Assembly (NCBI GenBank): GCA_948766235.1
Contig: CAQCFX010000009.1
Span: 1-39,945, forward strand
Origin: an uncultured Oscillospiraceae bacterium
GTDB lineage: Bacteria > Bacillota > Clostridia > Oscillospirales > Oscillospiraceae
Direction: 5' to 3'
DNA: 39,945 nt
Positions 1 through 7,013 of the stretch are shown here, piece after piece (position 1 is the first letter of the stretch; every line of letters starts with the position of its first letter). A program made the translations under genes and the position numbers. The notes beneath the pieces were generated by a model, which ran no database searches, had not been told where the DNA came from, and saw nothing but the letters and a program-made list of their open reading frames with translations.

Positions 1-403
1 TGCCCGCGTCCTTGGTGGCCTGGCGCTGGGCGTCGGTGAAGTAGGCGGGGACGGTGATAACCGCCTCGGTGACGCTCTGGCCCAGGTAAGCTTCGGCGTC
101 CGCCTTCAGCTTTTGGAGAATCATGGCGCTGATTTCCTGGGGGGTGAGCTTTTTGCCGTCGATGGGCACGCGGTAGTCGCTGCCCATTTCGCGCTTGATG
201 GAGGCGATGGTGCGGTCGGGATTGGTGATGGCCTGGCGCTTGGCCACCTGGCCCACCATGCGCTCGCCGTCCTTGGAGAAGGCGACGACGGAGGGGGTGG
301 TGCGGCTGCCCTCGGCGCTGGGGATGACGACGGCCTCGCCGCCCTCCATCACGGATACACAGCTGTTGGTGGTTCCTAAGTCGATACCGATAATCTTAGA
401 CAT
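1..403 (-). CDS. dnaK: DnaK (Hsp70) chaperone, N-terminal part
   Basis: N-terminal 134 codons of the Hsp70 chaperone; the rest lies beyond the left edge. The visible part is the start of the ATPase domain. It opens with MSKIIGIDLGTTNSCV, the phosphate-1 loop of the actin-like ATPase fold, and continues with the conserved VGQVAKRQAITNP and VITVPAYF segments. The ATG at 403 follows an AGGAGG ribosome binding site with 7-nt spacing. It is the third gene after hrcA and grpE, the usual Firmicutes heat-shock order, so it should be repressed by HrcA through the CIRCE site at 2255-2281. A hairpin repeat element occupies the unusually long grpE-dnaK gap. DnaK folds client proteins in the cytoplasm in an ATP cycle driven by DnaJ and GrpE. 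Confidence 0.97.
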   Translation of the reverse strand, partial: MSKIIGIDLGTTNSCVSVMEGGEAVVIPSAEGSRTTPSVVAFSKDGERMVGQVAKRQAITNPDRTIASIKREMGSDYRVPIDGKKLTPQEISAMILQKLKADAEAYLGQSVTEAVITVPAYFTDAQRQATKDAG

Positions 404-602
404 AATGATTTCCTCCTGTTATATGAAAAGTGTATTTATACAATGTGAATTGGGAAACGCTTGTTGTCATGCTGCGAAACGGCCAGGACGCTCGGTCGCT
501 TTCCCTTCGACTCGGGCAAAACCCGGTCCAACATCGTTGGCCCTGGGCTTTTGTCCTCGCTCCGCTCCATCCGCGCTGCTCACGACGGCTCCGCACTTCT
601 TT
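404..602 (-). other. grpE-dnaK intergenic stretch with hairpin element
   Basis: About 200 bases without a gene lie inside the heat-shock operon. They hold the dnaK ribosome binding site and, at 466-586, an inverted-repeat element read on the minus strand. No T-tract follows it, so it does not look like a simple terminator. It may tune the dnaK:grpE ratio by mRNA processing or stability (inference). Confidence 0.6.
466..586 (-). repeat. Dispersed hairpin element, copy A
   Basis: On the minus strand, a 79-nt core (490-568) matches the core at 36842-36920 without gaps at 61 of 79 positions. It folds as nested stems. The lower arm ACAAAAGCCC pairs with GGGTTTTG, leaving a bulged G. The apical stem is CCAAC-GAT-GTTGG, where copy B has TTCAC-GTA-GTGAA, so three pairs changed in a compensatory way. 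An outer imperfect pairing (GTCGTG..GCG with CGC..CATGAC) extends it to 466-586. One lower-stem pair is broken here (A opposite C). There is no coding potential. It is a small REP-like or RNA element of unknown role. Confidence 0.7.
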
Positions 603-1160
603 TTAATTTGCCACCTTGACCATGGAAAACCGAATCACCTTTTCCCCACAGATAAAGCCCTGTTCAAAGACCTCCACAATGGTGCTCTCTCCGGCCTCCG
701 GGTCGTCCACGTGCATGACGGCGTTGTGGCGGTTGGGGTCAAAGGTCTCGCCCAGGGCGGGAATCATCTCCACGCCCAGGCCCGCCAGGGCGTCATGGAG
801 GCCCTTCATGGTCATCTCCACGCCCTTCTTATAGGCCTCGTCGGCGGTGTCCTGCTTCAAGGCCCGCTCCAGGTTGTCAAATACCGGCAGGAAGGCGGCC
901 ACGGTCTGGGCCTTGGCCTCGGTCCAGGCGGCGTCCTTTTCCTTGGCGGTGCGCTTGCGGTAGTTGTCGTACTCCGCGGCCAGGCGCAGATATTTGTCCG
1001 CCGCCTCCGCCAGCAGCTGGTCCTGGTTCTTCTCCCCGGCCTGGGGCTGCTGAGGCTCGGCTGCCTCCTCCGCCTCCGGGGCCTGCTGCTCCTCAATCTC
1101 CTGGGCCTCGTTCTGCACGTCCTCCGGGACGGGGTTTTCCTTTTTGCTCTGCTTTGCCAT
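603..1160 (-). CDS. grpE: GrpE nucleotide exchange factor
   Basis: 185-aa cytoplasmic co-chaperone that releases ADP from DnaK and so resets the chaperone cycle. Residues 1-45 form an acidic, glutamine-rich disordered tail, common in Firmicutes GrpE. A long helical dimerisation region follows (about 48-105, with YLRLAAEYDNYRKRTAKE). The C-terminal beta domain ends with the family signature ICGEKVIRFSMVKVAN, and DPNRHNAVMHVD precedes it. The start has GGAGG upstream. It lies 6 bp after the hrcA stop and is probably co-transcribed with it from the CIRCE-controlled promoter. Length and sequence are typical of the family. Confidence 0.96.
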   Translation of the reverse strand: MAKQSKKENPVPEDVQNEAQEIEEQQAPEAEEAAEPQQPQAGEKNQDQLLAEAADKYLRLAAEYDNYRKRTAKEKDAAWTEAKAQTVAAFLPVFDNLERALKQDTADEAYKKGVEMTMKGLHDALAGLGVEMIPALGETFDPNRHNAVMHVDDPEAGESTIVEVFEQGFICGEKVIRFSMVKVAN

Positions 1161-1166
1161 GGGATT

Positions 1167-2231
1167 TTATTCCTCCTTTTCCGGCGTACTGGGGGGCAGC
1201 TCCGGCTGCCCGAACAGTTTGGACAGACCGTCTGCCACATAGGACAGCTTGGCGGCCACCTTGGCGTAGTCCATCCGGGTGGGGCCCACCACGCCGATGA
1301 CCCCCTTCATGCCGTCGCCGATGTCGTAGCTTGCCAGCACCACGCTGGTGTCCTTCAGTTCGTCGGCCACGTTTTCCGGGCCAATCAAAATTTTGGTGTC
1401 GTCGCCCTCCAGGGCGGGCAGGGCCAGCGCCTGGGCCAGGGAGCGCTCCTCGGACAGGTAGCTCATCAGCTTCTGGGCTTTGTCCACGTCCCGGTATTCC
1501 GGGTGGTTGAGAATGTGGCTGGTTCCGGCGGTATATACTTCGCTGTGCTCAAGCTCGTCCAGGACTTCCATGGCAAAGGACACCACCAGGGAAATGAGCC
1601 CGTAGGAGCTGCCCGCCGCGTGCTCGGCCACCCGCATCAGCTCGGGGGTGAGCTGGTCCAGGGTCTTGCCCACGAAGGCGGTGTTCAAAAGGGTGGTGAG
1701 CAGCTGAAGCTGCGGCTCGCTCAAATCGGCGGGCAGGCGGAACAGCTTGTTTTTCACCACGCTTGAGTCCGTCATCACCACGGCGATGAAGGAGGCGCAG
1801 TCCACCAAAATCAGGTCGAACCGCTTGATGGTCAGCCGCCGGACGCCCTCGGCCAGGGCGAAGGCGGGGTAGTTGGTGAGCTGGGACACCATGCGTCCCG
1901 CCTGGTCGATGACCTTGTCCAGCTCCCGCATCTTCAGGTGTAGGGCGTCGTTAATCTGCTTTGTCTCCTCCAGGCTCAGGCGCTGCTCCTCCATCAGTTC
2001 ATTGACGTACAGCCGGTAGCCCTTGGGGGAGGGGACCCGCCCGGCGGAGGTGTGGGGCTGCTCCAGGTAGCCCTGCTCCGTCAAGTCGGCTAAATCGTTG
2101 CGGATGGTGGCGGAGGACACATTCAGCTCCGCCAGCTCCATCAGCGCCTTGGAGCCCACCGGCTCCGCCGTCCGGATATAGCTTTCCACCACGGCGCGCA
2201 AAATTTTCTTTTTGCGGTCAGTCAGACCCAA
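1167..2231 (-). CDS. hrcA: HrcA heat-inducible transcription repressor
   Basis: 354-aa repressor that binds CIRCE operators and controls class I heat-shock genes, itself included. The N-terminal winged helix carries LTDRKKKILRAVVESYI and EPVGSKAL, followed by the recognition region SSATIRNDLADL and the wing motif PHTSAGRVPSPKGYR. The C-terminal half is the dimerisation and inserted GAF-like domain, with the conserved IGPEN and GVIGVVGPTRMDY near the end. I chose the TTG at 2231, which sits 7 nt after AGGAGG and gives the family N-terminus MGLTDRK. An in-frame GTG at 2261 lies inside the operator and would add ten atypical residues. First gene of hrcA-grpE-dnaK. Confidence 0.95.
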   Translation of the reverse strand: MGLTDRKKKILRAVVESYIRTAEPVGSKALMELAELNVSSATIRNDLADLTEQGYLEQPHTSAGRVPSPKGYRLYVNELMEEQRLSLEETKQINDALHLKMRELDKVIDQAGRMVSQLTNYPAFALAEGVRRLTIKRFDLILVDCASFIAVVMTDSSVVKNKLFRLPADLSEPQLQLLTTLLNTAFVGKTLDQLTPELMRVAEHAAGSSYGLISLVVSFAMEVLDELEHSEVYTAGTSHILNHPEYRDVDKAQKLMSYLSEERSLAQALALPALEGDDTKILIGPENVADELKDTSVVLASYDIGDGMKGVIGVVGPTRMDYAKVAAKLSYVADGLSKLFGQPELPPSTPEKEE

Positions 2232-2254
2232 GGGACCGCCTCCTCTCAAAAGGC

Positions 2255-2281
2255 TTAGCACTCATGCTGTTCGAGTGCTAA
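2255..2281. promoter_or_regulatory. CIRCE operator (HrcA binding site)
   Basis: Perfect inverted repeat TTAGCACTC-N9-GAGTGCTAA, the full CIRCE consensus. It lies just downstream of the -10 box of the hrcA promoter and overlaps the expected transcription start, so bound HrcA would block initiation and autoregulate the operon. Confidence 0.98.
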
Positions 2282-2285
2282 AGAT

Positions 2286-2314
2286 AATGTACCACCACCC
2301 CCCAAAATTGTCAA
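2286..2314 (-). promoter_or_regulatory. hrcA operon promoter (sigma-A type)
   Basis: On the minus strand: -35 TTGACA (2314-2309), 17-bp spacer, -10 TACATT (2291-2286). The start site would fall within CIRCE, as expected for an HrcA-repressed vegetative promoter. Confidence 0.85.
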
Positions 2315-2444
2315 TAGTCCAGTTGTAAATTAAATGTGAATGCTGCGCCGCGCCAGAAAGCCCCGCTGATTTTGCACAACAGCACCGGGACTGCTCAACG
2401 GCCCATGTTGCCCGGTTGGATGCAAAGGAAGTAAAAAAGGGGGC

Positions 2445-2473
2445 TTCCCTTTCCCCGGCGTTCGTAGTATGAT
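2445..2473 (+). promoter_or_regulatory. Possible promoter of the PMT-family gene
   Basis: TTCCCT (2445-2450), 17 bp, TATGAT (2468-2473). The -10 box is good and the -35 box is weak. It lies 45 bp upstream of the chosen start codon. Confidence 0.4.
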
Positions 2474-2517
2474 ATAAGGACGATAAAATCAGCAGCGCTG
2501 CGCGCATGGAGGCCGCG

Positions 2518-4827
2518 ATGATCAATTTACTGTCTTTGACCGCTTCGGCGTCACCCGCGCCGGAGGAGAGCGCCCCGCTCACCCTTCAGGAGATGTGGGA
2601 CGCGGTGGTATACGGCGTCACTTGGTTTTTCACCAACCTGTCCCCCGCCTTTGTGTGGGCGGTTTTCGGCCTTGTGATATGCGGGGCCTTTTTGGGGTAC
2701 TATTGGTACTGTCTGCGCCCCCGCCCCCACAGCCTGGAGTGGATTGCCATGGCGGAGGAGCGCGCCAAGCCCCGGCGGATGACCCTCACCATCCCCTGCC
2801 ACCCCATGGAGCGGCGGGATATCCTGCCCATCCTGCTGCTCACGGCGGTATACGCCGTCACCGCCTTTTTCCGCCTGGGCGGCTTTGACGCCCCCCAGAA
2901 CGCGGCAAAGTTTCAGCGGGGGGATAGCGTGGAGTTCTCCTACGACCAGCCGGTGACGGTGGACAAGCTGTCCTTCTACACCTCCCTGGGCACCGGGTAC
3001 TACACCCTGGAGTGGGAGGACGAGAACGGGGAGTGGCAGGGGGTCAAGCTGGACCAGCCCTATAACTCCCTGTTCAAGTGGCAGGTTCTGGACCTGGAGC
3101 AGGTGGACGCAGAGGGCCTGACCATCAATGGGGAGAACGGAAATGAGGACCAGGAGCCCGTGGGCGTTATCCTGGCCTCCCGCTTCCGCCTCACCGCGGC
3201 CAGCGCCCCCAGGGAGGAGGGGCTGTGGCTGGCGGAGCTGGCGCTATGGAGCGGGGCGCAGGTCACTGCGGACGAAAACGGGGAGCAGCGCACCCCCGTG
3301 CCCCTGCCCGCCCCCGACCATGTGGACGAGGGGGGAGCGGCCCTGTTCGACGAGCACGAGCTGTGGGCATCCAAGGCCACCTATATGAACTCCTCCTATT
3401 TCGACGAGATTTACCACCCCCGCACGGCGCTGGAGCACCTGAACAACGTCTACCCCTACGAGGTGTCCCACCCGCCCCTGGGCAAGCTGATTATCTCCAT
3501 CGGCATTATGATATTCGGCATGGTCCCTTTTGGCTGGCGGTTTATGGGCACGCTCTTTGGCGTGCTTATGGTGCCGGTGCTCTATCTCTTTCTCAAGAAC
3601 CTGTTCGGCAAGACCCCGGTGGCCGTGTGCGGCACGTGCCTGTTCACCTTTGATTTCATGCACCTGGTCCAGACCCGCATCGCCACCATCGACACCTACG
3701 GCGTGTTCTTCATCCTAGTGTCCTACTATTTTATGTACCGCTTTCTGGCCGTCCCGGCGGGGAAGAAGCTGCGGTGGTATATCCTGCCCCTGTTTCTCAG
3801 CGGCGTGTTCTGGGGAATCGGCTGCGCGTCCAAGTGGACGGTGGTGTACGCCGGAGTGGGGCTGGCCCTGCTGTGGCTGTTAGGGCTGATTTTCAAGGCC
3901 GGAGACTGGCGGGAGGCGGAGGACCGCGCCCGCACTCAGCCCGCGCCCCCGGAGGTGCGCCAGGAGGTGATGGAGGCCATGTTCCAGGAGGCGCCGCCCC
4001 CCTGGGAGCGGCCCAAAATCAGCTCCTTTGCCGCCTATGCGGTGGGCACGACCCTGCTGTCCGTGGTGTTTTTTGTGCTGATTCCGGTGTGCATTTATAC
4101 CGTGTCCTACTTTCCCTATGCCGCGGCCCGGGGTAATGAGGCGGGCTTCTGGGGAATGGCGGCCCAGTCGCTGTCCTGGCCCTTCACCCAGCTGCCCCAG
4201 TATCTGGCGGAGATGGCCAAGCCCATGGAGGGCGGACCCAGCCGGGGGTTCTTTGAGGTCATTGCAAGCGACAGCGCCCACCCGGTGGACATCATGCTGA
4301 AAAACCAGCATTTCATGCTCACCTATCACCAGGGGGTTCACAACCCCCACCCCTATGAGTCCTACTGGTATCAGTGGATTTTCGACGGCCGGCCCATTTT
4401 GTACTACCGGGATTTGGACGTGCCGGGGATGAAAAGCCTGTTTGCCTCCTTTAATAATCCCCTGGTGTCCTGGGCGGGGCTGCTGGCCTTTTTCGCCGTG
4501 GCCGTTCAGACGGTGCGCCGCCGATGCGGCAAGGGGCTGTTTATCCTCATCGCCATCCTGTCCCAGTTTGTGCCCTGGCTGCCCATCGGGCGCATCCTGT
4601 TCGCCTATCACTATTTCCCCACGGTGCTGTTTTTGTGCTTTGCCATCGCCTATCTCATGGACGACATGATGGGGCGCAGGCGCGGCGGGCACCGGCTGGC
4701 GGTGTACGGCTTCACCGGCTGCGCGGTGGGGCTGTACGCGGTGTTCTACCCGGAGCTTATCGGGCTCTACGTGCCCACCTGGTACAGCGCCTATTTCCTG
4801 CGGTGGTTCCCCAGCTGGCCATTGTAG
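2518..4827 (+). CDS. PMT-family (GT39-like) membrane glycosyltransferase
   Basis: 769-aa polytopic membrane protein of the phospholipid-carrier-dependent glycosyltransferase / protein O-mannosyltransferase family. These enzymes move a sugar from a polyprenyl-phosphate donor to an acceptor on the outer face of the membrane. The acidic catalytic motif is clear in YFDEIYHPRTALEH (Asp296-Glu297), followed by SHPPLGKLII and WRFMGTLFG. Many hydrophobic segments follow, and loop motifs QWIFDGRPILYY and YHYFPTVLF are near the C-terminus. Between the first two membrane segments (about 31-50 and 87-103) and the catalytic loop lies a soluble, probably beta-rich insert (about 105-245) that may bind carbohydrate. 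The ATG at 2518 has GGAGG 5 nt upstream; an ATG four codons earlier overlaps that site. The acceptor is unknown and no glycan cluster is adjacent. Confidence 0.85.
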   Translation: MINLLSLTASASPAPEESAPLTLQEMWDAVVYGVTWFFTNLSPAFVWAVFGLVICGAFLGYYWYCLRPRPHSLEWIAMAEERAKPRRMTLTIPCHPMERRDILPILLLTAVYAVTAFFRLGGFDAPQNAAKFQRGDSVEFSYDQPVTVDKLSFYTSLGTGYYTLEWEDENGEWQGVKLDQPYNSLFKWQVLDLEQVDAEGLTINGENGNEDQEPVGVILASRFRLTAASAPREEGLWLAELALWSGAQVTADENGEQRTPVPLPAPDHVDEGGAALFDEHELWASKATYMNSSYFDEIYHPRTALEHLNNVYPYEVSHPPLGKLIISIGIMIFGMVPFGWRFMGTLFGVLMVPVLYLFLKNLFGKTPVAVCGTCLFTFDFMHLVQTRIATIDTYGVFFILVSYYFMYRFLAVPAGKKLRWYILPLFLSGVFWGIGCASKWTVVYAGVGLALLWLLGLIFKAGDWREAEDRARTQPAPPEVRQEVMEAMFQEAPPPWERPKISSFAAYAVGTTLLSVVFFVLIPVCIYTVSYFPYAAARGNEAGFWGMAAQSLSWPFTQLPQYLAEMAKPMEGGPSRGFFEVIASDSAHPVDIMLKNQHFMLTYHQGVHNPHPYESYWYQWIFDGRPILYYRDLDVPGMKSLFASFNNPLVSWAGLLAFFAVAVQTVRRRCGKGLFILIAILSQFVPWLPIGRILFAYHYFPTVLFLCFAIAYLMDDMMGRRRGGHRLAVYGFTGCAVGLYAVFYPELIGLYVPTWYSAYFLRWFPSWPL

Positions 4828-4945
4828 ACGCAAGCTCCATATCCCTCGCTTCCGGCTGCGCCGAAAGCTCGCTCATTGCGCTGCGTCTACAATTCCAAAT
4901 CGAACCCGCTTCGCTGGGCTTCGATTTGGGTTTGGAAGGGCATAC
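4821..4945. repeat. Composite inverted-repeat element at gene end
   Basis: A perfect 12-bp inverted repeat ATTGTAGACGCA / TGCGTCTACAAT (4821-4832 and 4882-4893) begins inside the last codons and the stop of the preceding gene. It encloses an inner hairpin, CTTCCGGC-TGC-GCCGAAAG. A second stem follows immediately: AAATCGAA and CCC pair with GGG and TTCGATTT around GCTTCGC, with flanking TTCCAAA/TTTGGAA. There is no T-tract. It looks like a REP-type element that supplies the stop codon of the upstream gene. Its sequence is unrelated to the 79-nt element at 490-568. Confidence 0.65.
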
Positions 4946-4964
4946 TTTTTAGAGGTGATTCAAT

Positions 4965-5780
4965 ATGTATCTGTGCGACATTCACAGCCACACCAAAATT
5001 TCTCCGGACAGTAAGGCGCAGCTGCGGGACACCGCCCAAGCGGCCATAGACGCGGGGGTTCAGGAATTCGGCGTCACCGACCACTTCGACTTGCTGGGGC
5101 TGGACGGCAAACCGCTGACCGTCTTCGACTGGCCCGGAGCCAAGGAGCAGTACCGCGCCGTGAAGGCGGAGCTGGGAGACCGGCTCGTTCTCCGCCTGGG
5201 CTTGGAGCTGGGCTCGGCCACCTATGACCCCGAGGTGGCCCGAGCCGTTCTGGCCCAGGGCGGGGAGGAGCTGGACTTTGTGCTGGGCTCCATGCACAAC
5301 TGGATTGGAGAGGAGAAGAACCTGGACTTCTACTTCTCCGACTACCACGACAACCCGGAGCTGGCCCGCCGGGCGCTGGAGGGCGCGCTGGAGCACACCT
5401 GGACCCTGGTGACCCAGCTGCCCGACTGCTACGACAGTCTGGCCCACATTGTCTATCCCCTGCGGTACATCCACCGGGACGGGGTGGAGCTGTCCCTGGC
5501 CGACTATGAGGAGCGGGTGCGGGCCATCTTCACCCAGGTGGCCAAGACGGACCACGCCATGGAGGTGAACGTGTGCCGGGGGAATGATTTGGACTCCTGG
5601 CCGCCGCTGCTGGCCTGGTTTAAGGAGTGCGGCGGGCGGTTGGTCACCGTGGGGGCGGACGCCCACCGGCCCCAGGATGTGGCAAGGGGTATTCCCCAGG
5701 GGTTGGAGATGATAAAAGCGGCGGGCTTTGACTGCGTGACCACCTACGAGGGCCGCCGCCCGGTGCTGCACAAGCTGTGA
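4965..5780 (+). CDS. hisK: PHP-domain histidinol-phosphatase family protein
   Basis: 271-aa PHP-superfamily metal-dependent phosphatase, most like the HisJ/HisK type that dephosphorylates L-histidinol phosphate in histidine synthesis. Metal-binding motifs are in order: DIHSHTKIS at the N-terminus, VTDHFD (about residues 38-43), the Glu of GLELGS, DFVLGSMHNW, a late EVN and the C-terminal VGADAHRP. The start follows AGAGGTG. No other histidine-synthesis gene is next to it, so another phosphoester substrate is possible; the PHP fold is secure. A parS-like site lies just after the stop. Confidence 0.85.
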   Translation: MYLCDIHSHTKISPDSKAQLRDTAQAAIDAGVQEFGVTDHFDLLGLDGKPLTVFDWPGAKEQYRAVKAELGDRLVLRLGLELGSATYDPEVARAVLAQGGEELDFVLGSMHNWIGEEKNLDFYFSDYHDNPELARRALEGALEHTWTLVTQLPDCYDSLAHIVYPLRYIHRDGVELSLADYEERVRAIFTQVAKTDHAMEVNVCRGNDLDSWPPLLAWFKECGGRLVTVGADAHRPQDVARGIPQGLEMIKAAGFDCVTTYEGRRPVLHKL

Positions 5781-5827
5781 AAACAAACGGATGTTTCACG
5801 TGAAACGCATCAAGGCGAGTTTGTTTT
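5780..5827. repeat. Inverted repeat enclosing the parS-like site
   Basis: AAAACAAAC (5780-5788) and GTTTGTTTT (5819-5827) form a 9-bp inverted repeat around GATG...CATC and the parS-like palindrome. On the plus strand it could also act as a weak terminator for the upstream gene. Confidence 0.5.
5792..5807. promoter_or_regulatory. parS-like ParB/Spo0J binding site (15/16)
   Basis: TGTTTCACGTGAAACG matches the bacterial parS consensus TGTTNCACGTGAAACA at all but the last base. It is intergenic. A perfect copy is found at 38182-38197. parS sites nucleate ParB and SMC loading and cluster near the replication origin. Confidence 0.8.
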
Positions 5828-5860
5828 GCGGGGCCCTATCAATGATTGGAGGAATCTTGA

Positions 5861-6298
5861 GTGAAAATTTCCATCGCCTGCGACCACGGGGCGTATGAGC
5901 TGAAGGAGCGGCTGAAGGCCCACCTGCTGGAGCAGGGCCACGCCGTCACCGACTGCGGAACTGACAGCACCGAGAGCTGCGATTACCCCGATTTCGGCCT
6001 CGCCGCCGCCAAGCTGGTGGCGGACGGCGCCTGCCAGCGGGGCGTGGTGCTGTGCACCACCGGCATCGGCATGAGCATGGCGGCCAACAAGGTGCGGGGC
6101 GTGCGGTGCGCTTTGTGCCACGAAACCCTGTCCGCCGAGATGACCCGCCGCCACAACGACGCCAACGTGCTGGCCATGGGGGCGGGCGTCACCGGCGGCA
6201 ACCTGGCCGAACGTATCCTGGACGTGTTCCTGTCCACCGAGTTCGAGGGCGGCCGCCACCAGCGCCGGGTGGACAAGGTGATGGAGGCGGAGCGATGA
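5861..6298 (+). CDS. rpiB: Ribose-5-phosphate isomerase B
   Basis: 145-aa RpiB/LacAB-family isomerase that interconverts ribose 5-phosphate and ribulose 5-phosphate in the pentose phosphate pathway. Family motifs are ACDHGAYELK (N-terminus), DYPDFG, the catalytic-cysteine loop LCTTGIGMSMAANKVRG (Cys65), LCHETLSAEMTRRHNDANVLAMG and the C-terminal FEGGRHQRRVDK. The usual CGTG is CTTG here, a conservative change beside the catalytic Cys; substrate preference could differ slightly. GTG start with GGAGG 7 nt upstream. The TGA overlaps the ATG of the next gene (ATGA), so the two are translationally coupled. Confidence 0.95.
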   Translation: MKISIACDHGAYELKERLKAHLLEQGHAVTDCGTDSTESCDYPDFGLAAAKLVADGACQRGVVLCTTGIGMSMAANKVRGVRCALCHETLSAEMTRRHNDANVLAMGAGVTGGNLAERILDVFLSTEFEGGRHQRRVDKVMEAER

Positions 6299-6771
6299 GC
6301 GCCCCCACGGTTGACCGGGAACAGCTCCAGGAGCGGTTTGCCTACTGGCAGGGCAAGCTGCGCCTCACCCCCGGTTGGGACGTATGCCTGGAGTGGGTGG
6401 AGGACCCCGAGTGGCGCAAGACCGGCGACATCAAAATTGACTGCGACGACCGCAAGGCGATTTTGATGCTCAACGCCGCCAACCCCAAGCAGGAAAATCT
6501 GGAGGAGGTCATCGTCCACGAGCTGATGCACTTAAAACTGTACCCCCTGGACCAGGTGGCGGAAGGCCTCATCGTCAGCCACTTTGAGCAGGGCACCCCG
6601 GCCTGGAACTTTGCCTACCGGCAGTTTTTTGAATCGCTGGAAATCACGGTGGAGGAGCTGGCCAAGTGCTTCCTGCTGGAGTTCGGGGAGGATAAGAAGC
6701 TGTCCTTCGGGCGGTGCGCCGGGGAGAAGTCCTTTAACGAGCTGTATGAAGGGTTAAACAACTTGGAGTGA
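6295..6771 (+). CDS. Small HExxH metalloprotein, putative metallopeptidase
   Basis: 158-aa protein with a zinc-peptidase-type helix VHELMHLKLYPLD (HELMH at residues 75-79). No signal peptide or membrane segment is visible, so it is probably cytoplasmic. The N-terminal part (LTPGWDVCLEWVEDPEWRKTGDIKID) resembles the strand region before the HExxH helix in small gluzincin-like or SprT-like proteins. A third metal ligand is not obvious; acidic residues occur in FEQGTPAWNFAYRQFFESLEITVEELAK. It starts in a 4-bp ATGA overlap with rpiB and is surely co-expressed with it. I cannot assign a substrate. Confidence 0.75.
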   Translation: MSAPTVDREQLQERFAYWQGKLRLTPGWDVCLEWVEDPEWRKTGDIKIDCDDRKAILMLNAANPKQENLEEVIVHELMHLKLYPLDQVAEGLIVSHFEQGTPAWNFAYRQFFESLEITVEELAKCFLLEFGEDKKLSFGRCAGEKSFNELYEGLNNLE

Positions 6772-7013
6772 CTTCCTTTTTTCTTTGAAAAGAAAAAAGG
6801 AAGCGAAAAAAGAAACTTTTAAACTTCTCTCTGTTTTGTATCTATATGGTTCGTGGCCGGGCAGAAACCTTTGAGTTTCCACCCGGCCACGAAATCATTT
6901 TTTAATATTTTTACGTTCTATTTTGCTGACAGGTCCGTGGCCGGGCGCATACTTTTCAGTATTAGTCTACCGCCGTCAGCGGTCTAAAGGTTCTTTTTGC
7001 CTGCTTTTTCTTT
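6772..7013. repeat. Hairpin-rich spacer between convergent genes
   Basis: 242 bases without a gene contain four inverted repeats. (1) 6772-6803: CTTCCTTTTTTCTTT paired with its exact complement, directly after the upstream stop codon. (2) 6850-6893: a perfect 12-bp stem TTCGTGGCCGGG/CCCGGCCACGAA with an inner GAAAC/GTTTC. (3) 6970-6983: an ACCGC/GCGGT hairpin. (4) 7004-7025: CTTTTTCTTT/AAAGAAAAAG, overlapping the stop codon of the minus-strand gene. Repeats 1 and 4 share an A/T core in opposite orientations, each at a gene end. CGTGGCCGGGC recurs at about 6935. Some of these may terminate transcription from both sides. Confidence 0.6.

Noticed and set aside
490..568. Intrinsic terminator inside the hrcA operon
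   Set aside because: The stem is not followed by a T-tract on the minus strand and a related copy occurs elsewhere, so a repeat element fits better.
195..1766. Open frame of 523 codons on the plus strand across dnaK, grpE and hrcA
   Set aside because: Antisense to three clear heat-shock genes; repetitive Leu/Gly/His composition and no ribosome binding site.
2232..2261. GTG at 2261 as hrcA start
   Set aside because: It lies inside the CIRCE operator and would place the start codon at or before the transcription start. The TTG at 2231 has AGGAGG at ideal spacing and gives the family N-terminus.
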